A stretch of DNA of 64,000 nt from Spirochaetota bacterium. Lineage in GTDB: Bacteria > Spirochaetota > UBA4802 > UBA5368. Shown here one piece after another: positions 8,917-16,719 of the stretch; positions within the stretch are counted from its first letter, which is position 1; the number at the start of each line of letters is the position of its first letter. The notes below the pieces were generated by a model. The model ran no database searches. It worked only from the letters and a program-made list of their open reading frames with translations, and had not been told where the DNA came from. The position numbers and the translations under genes were made by a program. The DNA is taken from positions 1-64,000 of the forward strand of contig SCSX01000015.1 of the NCBI GenBank assembly GCA_004297825.1. The letters run 5' to 3'.

Positions 8917-8990
8917 TGCTCGCGGGCCTCGCGCTCCTGGTCGTGTGTCTCCCCGTCATCGCAAGTATACCGCAACGTCAGATCAACTAA
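8916..8990 (+). CDS. 24-residue hydrophobic micro-ORF overlapping the M15 gene
   Basis: ATG 8916-8918 shares its A with the TGA of the M15 gene and the frame runs to TAA at 8988-8990. The peptide begins MLAGLALLVVCLPVIA, a probable single transmembrane segment, then a short polar tail. The stop-start overlap suggests translational coupling. A holin-like or membrane-tether role for the signal-less endolysin is an inference from position only. Confidence 0.4.
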   Translation: MLAGLALLVVCLPVIASIPQRQIN

Positions 8991-9140
8991 GTGCCCTGGG
9001 GTCCGCACACCCTGGGGCGCTCCTCTTATTGTGGTTTAGGGTTTATCTTTTCCTCTAATTTTCTTGTAAAATAATTATTTCTGTTATCAACATAATTTGG
9101 TAACATGTTCGTGTAGATTATTTATCAATGGAGCATGATA

Positions 9141-9383
9141 ATGAAATTGAGTAAAAAACAGCAGGATTATGTATTTAAAAAATTAAACTCATTTGGGCCG
9201 CCGCCGACCTGCTCGATTTGCCATACAAAAGATTGGACAGTATCGGATACCATATTCGAGTATCGCGATTTCAACAAAGGGAGATTGTCGGGAGCAAGTA
9301 TTCTATATCCCGTAATTCTTCTTACGTGTTCAAAATGTGGAAATACGTATAGCTTAAATGCAAATATTCTTGGTATTGAATAA
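9141..9383 (+). CDS. Small zinc-ribbon protein (unknown function)
   Basis: The 80-residue product has two CxxC knuckles, CSICH near residue 24 and CSKCGN near residue 63, the layout of a zinc ribbon. A hydrophobic stretch (YPVILL) lies before the second knuckle. ATG 9141 is preferred over 9135 because GGAG at 9129-9132 would be only two bases from the earlier codon. The gene is AT-rich compared with its surroundings and is followed 13 bases later by another AT-rich orphan, suggesting a recently acquired two-gene unit. No specific function can be assigned. Confidence 0.6.
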   Translation: MKLSKKQQDYVFKKLNSFGPPPTCSICHTKDWTVSDTIFEYRDFNKGRLSGASILYPVILLTCSKCGNTYSLNANILGIE

Positions 9384-9396
9384 GCCGGGGTGAAGT

Positions 9397-9828
9397 ATGA
9401 AAAAAATCAAAGATATAACCAGACCGAGCATTTTATTTGAACCAGTAGTTCAGGGCGAATACCCCATCACCGAAACGGATTGGAATCGATTAAAAGAAAT
9501 GGTGAAAACTATTAAACCAGAGAATAGAGTATTCAATTTTATATCCGCATTGTGTTTCGGGGTATTTGGTAATTCAATTTTCATGATTTTGTCTTTGTGT
9601 TTGCTAGAAAAATTACCACCTTGGATGATTCCCACATCCGTTGCGACAGCATTCGTGACCATAGTACTTGGTGTTGCGTTTTTTAAACTAGACATGTCAC
9701 AAAAAGTTTATACTTCGAGCTCATCAAGTGCTGTTGTGCAGGAAATGGATAGATTGGAATCGCGTTTTGAAACAGGCATAAATATCGAACAAAAGCCTGA
9801 GGATTTACTTTGGGGGGATTACAGTTAG
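9397..9828 (+). CDS. Two-TM membrane protein (unknown function)
   Basis: The 143-residue product has two transmembrane helices in its middle: VFNFISALCFGVFGNSIFMI continuing to LSLCLL, and IPTSVATAFVTIVLGVAFF. Soluble tails of about 50 residues flank them. It follows the zinc-ribbon gene by 13 bases with GGGGTGAAGT upstream of the ATG, so the two are probably one operon. Base composition is clearly more AT-rich than the housekeeping genes, pointing to transfer. No family is recognised; a role in defence or as a small toxin or immunity unit is possible but unsupported. Confidence 0.55.
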   Translation: MKKIKDITRPSILFEPVVQGEYPITETDWNRLKEMVKTIKPENRVFNFISALCFGVFGNSIFMILSLCLLEKLPPWMIPTSVATAFVTIVLGVAFFKLDMSQKVYTSSSSSAVVQEMDRLESRFETGINIEQKPEDLLWGDYS

Positions 9829-9914
9829 CTAAATAATGAAAAACCTGGCGGGGATATTATCCACCGGCCGGGCCTCTCGGGCGCCTATAGCTTTGCGCCG
9901 TTAAGCCGTTGCCG

Positions 9915-10214
9915 TCAAGCCTTTTTCTCGACGCCCCCGCCGGTGAGCGCGCCGACAACGGCCGCGATGTCCAAGTCCCCGGACTGGAATTTCTGCAATA
10001 ACGCCATTATCCCCGCGGTGGGGTCCGTCGACGCGACTGGCTGAGGAGCGGCGGCGACGGCCGCCTGGAGGCGATCCCGTTCCGCCCGGACGATTTCCAA
10101 TTCTTTTTCCATGCGCCCGATGTCTATTCCCTCGCGGCGGCCCATATCCTTTCTTTCCTCCCTGGTCTTCATGACGTCGATCTGCATGGCGAGGGCGTCA
10201 GTGGGAGAACACAT
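9915..10214 (-). CDS. Small helical protein of phage or unknown type
   Basis: The frame is open from 10397, but the part beyond about 10300 lies opposite a better ORF, so the start is unresolved; ATG 10214, 10187 and 10172 are candidates and none has a strong ribosome binding site. The C-terminal 85 residues look coding: a charged coiled-coil-like segment (MEKELEIVRAERDRLQAAV), an Ala/Pro linker, then MALLQKFQSGDLDIAAVVG and a KKA tail. This resembles small accessory or phage proteins, but I recognise no family. Confidence 0.4.
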   Translation of the reverse strand: MCSPTDALAMQIDVMKTREERKDMGRREGIDIGRMEKELEIVRAERDRLQAAVAAAPQPVASTDPTAGIMALLQKFQSGDLDIAAVVGALTGGGVEKKA

Positions 10215-10308
10215 GCATACTTTACACAATTTTGCCTTAAAACCAGCAACAATCCCATCTGCCACTGCTTGTCGTCGAGAGCATTCGGTCTTCCGGAGGC
10301 CCTTTTCC

Positions 10309-10443
10309 ATGGCGGATATCCAGAAACGTTGTCCCGGTGTAAGCTGCGCGATGATCAGGAAAGTCTTCGCCGATTTAAAGAAATCCGGTGAGATCAAGCC
10401 AATAGTCCGCGGCCCCGGGGCACAGTGGGTTAAAAAGGGGTAA
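10309..10443 (+). pseudogene. Winged-helix fragment or 44-residue DNA-binding protein
   Basis: From ATG 10309, with GGAGG nine bases upstream, a 44-residue frame reads MADIQKRCPGVSCAMIRKVF...GPGAQWVKKG. This looks like the C-terminal winged-helix of Fic-type or similar regulators, where a helix-turn-helix is followed by a basic wing. The same frame is open upstream to 10111 but that part looks non-coding. It may be a leftover 3' end of a larger gene, or a minimal regulator in its own right. It overlaps the open frame on the other strand. Confidence 0.4.
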
Positions 10444-10571
10444 TTTTTTTAATAAGGGTAAGAGAAAGGGTAATGTTAACATTTCCCTCACCTCATGCCT
10501 TCCCGCCCAGCCCTGTACCTACTCCCAGCATGACTGATACATCAGTTTCCTTATCTCTTATATAGCCTTCT

Positions 10572-11576
10572 TCACCTCAACCTTTCAATCGGGTCGTCCG
10601 TCATCAATTCCGGGTACAGCCTCTGTTCGCACTCGGGGCAGATTCCATGCGTGAATTTCGCTTCAATGCGTGCGGCCAGGTAGTGCTCCACGTCCTCCCA
10701 GGTGCCGTCCTCGTTCTTCACCCGCTTGCAGTGGGCGCACATCGAAATGACCCCGCACGCGTCCACCTTCGCGAGCGCGTCCCCGAGGTAGCCAAGGGTT
10801 TCCTCAACCTCGCGAGTCTTCAGGTCGAGCTCCGCCTCGAGCCGGGCCACGCGGTCCGCGAAATCCGCGATGGCCCTGTCCTGTTCCAGCATCCTCTGGC
10901 GCTGCTGGATGATCTCGGTGACGTCCTCAACGCGGTGGATGATATAGCGCACCTCGTTCTCATGGCCCATCACCGGGATGTTGACGGGGCTCCAATAGCG
11001 CTCCTCGACGGGACTTCCCGCGCTCCTGTTGATGCGGATGTCGTATTTACGGACCACCATGACGTCGGACATGCGGGTTTTCCGCACCCGTTCAAGCGAT
11101 GCGCTCAGAACCTTCATGATGCTTCCAGGCTCCTTCTCGCGGCCGTTACCGAACAGGACCTGCGCCTTACGCCCCATGATGTCGTGCCGCGAGGTACCGG
11201 ATGCACGCAGGTATTCCTCGCTCGCGGCCACTATCCGGAGGTCCTCGTCGAACACCAGGAACAGGCCCGGGGCCGATTCCAGCAATTTTTTGTAATCGGG
11301 CTCCATCGCGGGGTCGATCGCCCTGCCCCTGGCCGAAACGGGGCGTGCCACTGCCTGGAACGCTCCCTGGACCGCGGCGCCCTCACCGCCGTAAAACAAC
11401 CTCCTGTCCGGCCCCCTGCGCCTTCCGCCGGGCGCCCGCACCGGGTCGGCGCCGATATTCACCCAGCCGGTCGAGCGCATGAAGCCTTTGATCTTATTCG
11501 AGGCTATGAGCCCGTCCAGGAGAAAGGGCTCCACTTCTTTACGGACATTGTCATGAAACATTACTTGTATATTCAT
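10572..11576 (-). CDS. PAS-domain sensor with GSU3473-like N-terminus and C-terminal zinc motif
   Basis: The 334-residue protein has three parts. Residues ~1-65 resemble the short GSU3473-type proteins of Geobacter: GFMRSTGWVNIGADPVR followed by RRGPDRR. Residues ~90-215 form a PAS domain (FLVFDEDLRIVAASEEYL), ending in RVEDVTEII. A coiled coil follows, then a terminal cysteine block, CAHCKRVKNEDGTWEDVEHY to HGICPECEQ, seen at the C-terminus of many PAS proteins. No kinase, cyclase or HTH output is present, so it probably acts through partners. The start could also be GTG 11588, but its GGGAG is too close. Confidence 0.65.
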   Translation of the reverse strand: MNIQVMFHDNVRKEVEPFLLDGLIASNKIKGFMRSTGWVNIGADPVRAPGGRRRGPDRRLFYGGEGAAVQGAFQAVARPVSARGRAIDPAMEPDYKKLLESAPGLFLVFDEDLRIVAASEEYLRASGTSRHDIMGRKAQVLFGNGREKEPGSIMKVLSASLERVRKTRMSDVMVVRKYDIRINRSAGSPVEERYWSPVNIPVMGHENEVRYIIHRVEDVTEIIQQRQRMLEQDRAIADFADRVARLEAELDLKTREVEETLGYLGDALAKVDACGVISMCAHCKRVKNEDGTWEDVEHYLAARIEAKFTHGICPECEQRLYPELMTDDPIERLR

Positions 11577-11840
11577 GGTTATTGTCACACTCCCGTTTCG
11601 GTTGTGCGCATATGTCGAGGGTTATTGCAGTAACGCTGCCGCCGTTTACGTTTCAACTTGGAACCATAATAAGGAAAAATTTATTTGGATTCAATCCGCG
11701 CCCTGTTTTTTCCCGGAAAATATGTATTTTTGTTATACAGGATTATCAAGCGCCGTTCCGATACCGCGGACGTTCCCGGGGGAGCCGGTTCCGCCGGCAG
11801 GAACGCATTATCGGACGGCGAGACGGGGGAAGATGAATAC

Positions 11841-12059
11841 ATGAGTATCGATATACTGGAACAGAGTGAGATCATACTTCAATCGGTGATTCACTGCCCG
11901 GTGTGCGGTTTCGAACGCGAGGAAACCATGCGTACCGATTCATGCCTGGTGAACTACCTATGCGCCTCGTGCGGCTCGATTTTACGGCCCGCGAACGACG
12001 ACTGCTGTGTGTTCTGTTCGTTTGGCAGCGTGAAGTGTCCCCAGAAACAGGCGCAATGA
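11841..12059 (+). CDS. GDCCVxC-type small zinc protein
   Basis: The 72-residue protein has CPVCGF near residue 19, CASCGS near residue 42, then DDCCVFCSFGSVKCP. This matches the family annotated as GDCCVxC-domain (seleno)proteins, some members of which carry selenocysteine; here only ordinary cysteines are seen and the first Gly is Asp. The function of the family is unknown; metal or redox binding is likely from its eight cysteines. The start at 11841 avoids the in-frame stop that follows ATG 11833. It stands alone between divergent and convergent neighbours. Confidence 0.7.
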   Translation: MSIDILEQSEIILQSVIHCPVCGFEREETMRTDSCLVNYLCASCGSILRPANDDCCVFCSFGSVKCPQKQAQ

Positions 12060-12119
12060 GCCGTGCGCGGGTGACGGGTTCGGCCGCGCGGATTTGAAGC
12101 CGCGACGCCCTATGAGGGT

Positions 12120-13181
12120 TTATTCGTTTTCGCTGTTCTTGAGGATGTAGCGCGCGCGCTCGTGTCCCGGCTCCAGTTCGAGCGCTTTTGTCGAGTAGTG
12201 GGCCGCCTTTTTCATGTTGCGATGCTTGTAGTAAAGCTCCGAGAGCATGACGAGCGCGTCCACGTTGCCGGGCTCCAGTTCCGTCACGGTGACGAGGTGA
12301 TCGCGTGCCTTCCGGTCGTCGGGCTCCTCGCTGCGGCTGTAGAAGGTTCCCAGGAAAAAGTGCACGTCGGGGGCGTTCGGATACAGGGCCAGGGCCTCTT
12401 TTGAATACTTGATGCCCTCCTTGATATACTTCTCGCGAAGGTCCGCCTTTATGTAGGAAAAATACGCCTCCCGGTATCGGGTCTCGGAAAGGCTCTTCAA
12501 CAGGGCGAACCGGTCCTCCTTGTCGTACAGACGCGAGATGCTCTTATACGCTTCGCTGAGCTCCTTGTAGGCGAAGGGAAGCATGTCGTCCTTCAGGTAG
12601 CGCTGGCCCAGCCTCAGGTGCGCCTCGGGATTTCCGGTGTCCAGCTCCAGGGCGCGCTTGTAGCTCGCGATGGATTCGGCGTCCTGTCCGGTCTCCCGGT
12701 GGAAATCGCCCTTCGCGTTGTGGATGTAGGCGTCCTTCGCCTGTGCGCCCTCGGAGCGCTGCACGACACGGTCACCCTCGTTCGCGAACCTGAAATTACC
12801 GAACGCGAGTATCATGGGACCCAGCGACATGGAGTTGAACACGGTTTTGACTTCCATCTTAGCGATGATCAGGTTGTTTTCGTTTACGACATAAAGCTCA
12901 TCGCCCGCCTTGATGCCCTCGTCGGAATAGAGCCGCGCGGAGAGCTTCGTCTTGCCGCGCGCGCCGCTCGATACGCTCTCGATGTCGGTCATCTCGCTCG
13001 TCGATATGGAAACGATCTTCCCTACCTCGACGCACTCCCAGCCTATGGCGTCGGCCTCGTGGTACAGCGCGCGAAGCCGCCTGCCCTCCCCCGGAAGCTT
13101 CATGAGGGACGCGGCGCGCGCGTCTGCCAGGGCGCAGGCGAGGTAAATGAATACGGCGATGATGGAAATGAACGGTCGCAT
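12120..13181 (-). CDS. Exported TPR-repeat protein
   Basis: The 353-residue product begins with a signal peptide (ISIIAVFIYLACALADARA). Residues ~25-130 look like a small beta domain (GDELYVVNENNLIIAKMEV), and residues ~155-350 contain TPR units such as SIASYKRALELDTGNPEAHLRLG and AAHYSTKALELEPGHERAR (shown here as separate motifs of one repeat class). TPRs mediate protein contacts, probably in the periplasm. Its ATG overlaps the stop of the M23 peptidase gene by one base, so the two are translationally coupled. Confidence 0.75.
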   Translation of the reverse strand: MRPFISIIAVFIYLACALADARAASLMKLPGEGRRLRALYHEADAIGWECVEVGKIVSISTSEMTDIESVSSGARGKTKLSARLYSDEGIKAGDELYVVNENNLIIAKMEVKTVFNSMSLGPMILAFGNFRFANEGDRVVQRSEGAQAKDAYIHNAKGDFHRETGQDAESIASYKRALELDTGNPEAHLRLGQRYLKDDMLPFAYKELSEAYKSISRLYDKEDRFALLKSLSETRYREAYFSYIKADLREKYIKEGIKYSKEALALYPNAPDVHFFLGTFYSRSEEPDDRKARDHLVTVTELEPGNVDALVMLSELYYKHRNMKKAAHYSTKALELEPGHERARYILKNSENE

Positions 13182-14278
13182 CAGCGAATGAACCTCAACG
13201 GATTGAGGGGGGTCAGATATTTCCTAAGCTCAAAATGGACGTGCGGTCCCGTGACCGCGCCCGTCATGCCGGAGAGCGCCACCTGCTGTCCCTGTTTCAC
13301 CTCGGCGCCCGCCGCGACGGTGTTCTGCTTGTTGTGCGCATATACCGTAATATAGCCGCCCGGATGGCTCACGACCACCATGTTCCCGTACCCGTCCTTC
13401 CACCCGCTAAAGATCACGCTTCCCGCGGCGGCGCACATGACCGGCGTGTCGATCGGGACGTAGATATCCACGCCGCAATGGAATTGCGGGCGCCTCGTGA
13501 ACGGATCGAGCCTGTTCCCGAAACCGGAGGTGATTCCCCCGCGGACTGGCCACGCGAGCGCGATCCCCAAACCCGCCGCAGGCTTCGATACGGCGACAGC
13601 CGCCTTTGCCGCGAGCCTTTCGGGCTTGCGTGCGTCGGGTATGAAAATCGTCGTATTGGTCTTAAGCACCATGCTCTTGTTCTGTTCCTGGATGGAGCGC
13701 GGGGTCACACGGTAGGTACCGGAGATGGACTTGATCGTTTCGCCCGGTTTCACGGTATGGCTCACCCCGTTGCGGTTGGGAACCATGATGACGTTGCCCG
13801 GGGCGAGCATCGCCGGCGTTTCGATCTCGTTCGCCCTTATGATAAGCCGGTGGTCGACGCCGTATCTCTTCGCGATGGTCCAGAGGTTGTCGCCCTTCGC
13901 GATACGGTAGTTCGTGAGGTGCCAGCGGGAATCCTTTTCCTTCAGCTCGGCGAGCACGGTCCGGGCGGCGTGCGCGGGAGAGTCGACCTGCGTATCGGAC
14001 CCCCCGTCCTTTTCTTCCGGCCCCAGCGAGGCGATGGTGTCGTCGAAGGACTCGTCATAGATTATCTGCCCCTCACCCGCCTCTTCCTCGTCCTCGCGCA
14101 GGGGGTTTTCGGAGAACATGCTCAGGCCGTTCATGATGACAGCCTGTTCCAGGGCGGCCATGCCGTCGTCGGGGGATTTCTTCTTCGCCCCCCCCGCCAC
14201 GATATTCGTGTACAGGGCGAGAAGGAGCAGGACCGCGATGAATGCGATGGTGGCAAGGGTGAAATGACGACGGTTCAT
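13181..14278 (-). CDS. LysM/M23 peptidoglycan peptidase
   Basis: The 365-residue protein has an N-terminal membrane segment (TIAFIAVLLLLALYTNIV), two LysM peptidoglycan-binding repeats (KGDNLWTIAKRYGV and KPGETIKSISGTYRV), and a C-terminal M23 domain. The zinc ligands are visible in HCGVD and GPHVHFEL, and SGFGNRLDPFT is typical. It is either a membrane-anchored endopeptidase or an NlpD-like amidase activator; the complete H...D...HxH set favours activity. It starts three bases after the hflX stop and overlaps the TPR gene downstream. Confidence 0.88.
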   Translation of the reverse strand: MNRRHFTLATIAFIAVLLLLALYTNIVAGGAKKKSPDDGMAALEQAVIMNGLSMFSENPLREDEEEAGEGQIIYDESFDDTIASLGPEEKDGGSDTQVDSPAHAARTVLAELKEKDSRWHLTNYRIAKGDNLWTIAKRYGVDHRLIIRANEIETPAMLAPGNVIMVPNRNGVSHTVKPGETIKSISGTYRVTPRSIQEQNKSMVLKTNTTIFIPDARKPERLAAKAAVAVSKPAAGLGIALAWPVRGGITSGFGNRLDPFTRRPQFHCGVDIYVPIDTPVMCAAAGSVIFSGWKDGYGNMVVVSHPGGYITVYAHNKQNTVAAGAEVKQGQQVALSGMTGAVTGPHVHFELRKYLTPLNPLRFIR

Positions 14279-14281
14279 GCA

Positions 14282-15436
14282 TTAATCATCGGATCGAGGG
14301 GGGCTCTTCTTTACCCGGAAAACGCTGAAACATTCGTAAAGCGAGGCCAGTCGCGTTCGGAGCTCGGGAATCCCCTCCCCCGTCACGGCCGAGCCCACGA
14401 TGCAGCCGGGAAAGCGCTCGGCGATGTGGAGCGCGCGTTCGTGGTCGGCGAAACGGTCGGCCTTGTTCAGGAAGAGGACACACTGCTTCTCCCCGGACCC
14501 CAGGTGCGCGAGCTCGTCCTCGACCACACGGATGTTCTTGTCCAGGGTGGGCGCGGTGATATCGGCCACGTGGATGAGAAAATCGGCGTTGTTGATCTCC
14601 TCCAGCGTCGACTTGAACGACTCGATGAGGTTCGTGGGGAGGTTGGTGATGAATCCGACCGTGTCCGTGAGGAGCGCCTTCATGTCGTCGGCGATGTGGA
14701 CGGACCGCGTGTACGCGTCCAGGGTGGCGAAAAGCCTGTCCTCCACGAAGAGGTCGTCGCGCGCGAGAAAGTTAATGAGCGTGGACTTGCCGGCGTTCGT
14801 GTAGCCCACCACCGCGCCGCACACCGAATCCGCGCGGGATTTCCGCACCCTCGCGCGGTGCGCCGCGATCGTTTCCAGACGGCTTTTGAGTACCGATATT
14901 CTCCTGAGCACGTGGCGCCGGTCGGTCTCCAGCATCTTCTCGCCGGGCCCCCTGGTGCCGATACCGCCCCCCAGCCGGGAGAGCACACCGCCCAGCCCTT
15001 TAAGCCTGGGGAGGATGTAGCGCAACTGCGCGAGCTCGACCTGGATCTTCGATTCGGCGCTGCGGGCGCGGCGCGCGAATATGTCCAGGATGATCTCGGT
15101 GCGCCCCACGACGCGGATCTTGAGGATTTCCTCCATATTGCGTATCTGCGCCGGCTTGATCAGGTTGAGGTCGAACACCAGGAGCTTTATCCCGGCGGCC
15201 TCCACGGCAGCTTTGAGTTTTTCGAGCGTCCCCTTTCCCACGAGCGAGGAGGCGTCCAGGCGGTCCCTGCGTATGACGCGCGTATCGACGATGATAGCCC
15301 CCGCGGTCCTCACCAAGTCACGGAGCTCGTCCAGGGAGTGCTCCACTTCGTGCGAATCCTGCTTCCCCAGCCGGATCGCGACCAGGCAGGCGCGCTCTTC
15401 CGCCGATGACGGTATCCTATTGACCGAGGCATCCAT
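14282..15436 (-). CDS. hflX: Ribosome-associated GTPase HflX
   Basis: The 384-residue protein has the HflX N-terminal domain (LVFDLNLIKPAQIRNMEE), the glycine-rich linker GGGIGTRGPGE, and a GTPase domain with GYTNAGKST (P-loop), DTVGFI (G3) and LNKAD (G4). HflX binds the 50S subunit and splits or rescues stalled ribosomes under stress. Its start overlaps the end of the DUF192 gene by 20 bases, placing it inside an operon otherwise devoted to envelope proteins. Confidence 0.95.
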   Translation of the reverse strand: MDASVNRIPSSAEERACLVAIRLGKQDSHEVEHSLDELRDLVRTAGAIIVDTRVIRRDRLDASSLVGKGTLEKLKAAVEAAGIKLLVFDLNLIKPAQIRNMEEILKIRVVGRTEIILDIFARRARSAESKIQVELAQLRYILPRLKGLGGVLSRLGGGIGTRGPGEKMLETDRRHVLRRISVLKSRLETIAAHRARVRKSRADSVCGAVVGYTNAGKSTLINFLARDDLFVEDRLFATLDAYTRSVHIADDMKALLTDTVGFITNLPTNLIESFKSTLEEINNADFLIHVADITAPTLDKNIRVVEDELAHLGSGEKQCVLFLNKADRFADHERALHIAERFPGCIVGSAVTGEGIPELRTRLASLYECFSVFRVKKSPPRSDD

Positions 15437-15866
15437 CTATGTGCACCCTGCATCCGCGCGTGATCCCGTTTCTTTCGAACCATCCCGCGTTCACCTCGAG
15501 CGCGTACATCGCCGGGTTGCGCGACGGGTACGTGAGCGTATCGTCCAGCGGCTTCATGTCGTAAATTTCCCTGATGACCCCCCTGCGGTCGATGTAGGCG
15601 ATGCTGAGGGGAATATGCGTGTTTTTCATCCAGAAGGCAAGCACCTGTTCGTACTCGAAGGCGAAGAGCATGCCGGAGGCTTCGGGAAGGTACCTGCGGT
15701 GCATGAGCCCCAGGTTCCGCTCCTCCGGCGTGCGTGCGATCTCCACGCCGAGCGTTATCCGCTCCCCGCGCGCGTTGACGAGCACTAAGTCGCAGGTGCC
15801 CGGTGCGCCTGCCGCTGCTGTCTGGAACAGGAGTACAAGGGTTAACGCGAGGGGGCTAAAACGCAT
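15417..15866 (-). CDS. Exported DUF192 protein
   Basis: The 149-residue product has a signal peptide (LALTLVLLFQTAAAGA) and the DUF192 core: EERNLGLMHRRYLP, GMLFAFEY, FWMKNTHIPLSIAYID, then the NPAMYALEVNAGWF block. The family is widespread, small and periplasmic or secreted, with unclear function. The frame is open to 15926, but ATG 15866 gives a proper signal peptide and overlaps the previous gene's end by 11 bases, implying coupling. Confidence 0.82.
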   Translation of the reverse strand: MRFSPLALTLVLLFQTAAAGAPGTCDLVLVNARGERITLGVEIARTPEERNLGLMHRRYLPEASGMLFAFEYEQVLAFWMKNTHIPLSIAYIDRRGVIREIYDMKPLDDTLTYPSRNPAMYALEVNAGWFERNGITRGCRVHIDGCLGQ

Positions 15867-16596
15867 CGTTGTATTCAATCCGGATGATCCTGTTGGCAGG
15901 CTCCCGCGATTGAAGTAAAATGTCAAACTCTATTGCAAGATGGCCCATGTACGAATAGCGCATACCCAGGTTCCACAGCCACTCGTAGGCGCGCCTGAAA
16001 TTATAATAGATGCGCTCGCTCTCGGCCTTGAAAATAAAGTACTGTCCCAAAGGAACGTCCAGTCCCACGAAATAGGCGGTGTCTTTGGGTACGTAGTGCG
16101 GCTGGGTGGGCGTGCGAATTCCCACGCTGATATGCTGCTCGTCGTTCAGGAGGTAAATGGGTTTGGTGACGACAAAGTACGGGCCGTAGATCATGCGGTT
16201 GAGCTCGTTGTCGGCGTTTTCGGTCCGCGCAGCCTCGCCGATGTAGAATGAATCGTACCCTGCCGCGATCGATATGGGAAAGGTCTCCCACCCGTCGGTG
16301 AACTTGAGCTTGGCGATGACGCCCGGCACGTTCGGCTTGGGTTTGTCCTTCCCTATCGCGTTCTGCATGTCGAACGAGACGCCCAGGAAGAGATTATTGT
16401 GGAGGCCAATGAAGGTCTTGAGTTCCATGCCCCCGTTGTCGTAGCCCAGGAAGGAAACCTGGTAGGTGCCCTTCTCGATCGTGAAGGCGGTGGGCGAATC
16501 GATTTCGACGGTGTTGCGGATGTAGTTCTGGGCGAACGCGCCGGCCGGCGCCATGAGCAGGATCGCGATAAGGCACTGGACGCATGTCGTTTTCAT
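15856..16596 (-). CDS. Exported, probably outer-membrane protein (unknown)
   Basis: The 246-residue product from ATG 16596 has a signal peptide (LIAILLMAPAGAFAQN). The rest is rich in alternating strands with tyrosine and glycine (SFLGYDNGGMELKTFIGLH; NLGMRYSYMGHLAIEFDILL), the look of a small beta-barrel. The open frame extends to 16701, but the extra residues are basic and unlike an export signal. It sits between the UPF0164-like gene and the DUF192 gene in a leftward operon. No family name can be given. Confidence 0.6.
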   Translation of the reverse strand: MKTTCVQCLIAILLMAPAGAFAQNYIRNTVEIDSPTAFTIEKGTYQVSFLGYDNGGMELKTFIGLHNNLFLGVSFDMQNAIGKDKPKPNVPGVIAKLKFTDGWETFPISIAAGYDSFYIGEAARTENADNELNRMIYGPYFVVTKPIYLLNDEQHISVGIRTPTQPHYVPKDTAYFVGLDVPLGQYFIFKAESERIYYNFRRAYEWLWNLGMRYSYMGHLAIEFDILLQSREPANRIIRIEYNDAF

Positions 16597-16719
16597 GAAG
16601 TGGCAGACCCGCATTCGATAGATTCGTACTCTTCTTGAGTATCGGAACCTTGCGGGCGGGAGATTACTTTCTTTCCCCCGGGAGCCGCGACTGGACGTCA
16701 AAAAGCGTTCGGCCTCTTC

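Noticed and set aside
8991-9030. Terminator after the 24-residue micro-ORF
   Set aside because: The two CCCTGGGG stretches are direct, not inverted, repeats, so they do not form a terminator stem.
13235-15409. 724-codon open frame on the + strand
   Set aside because: It lies wholly opposite hflX and the M23 peptidase gene. Its translation is rich in Arg, His, Val and Gly with no motif, the usual product of GC-rich codon use on the opposite strand.
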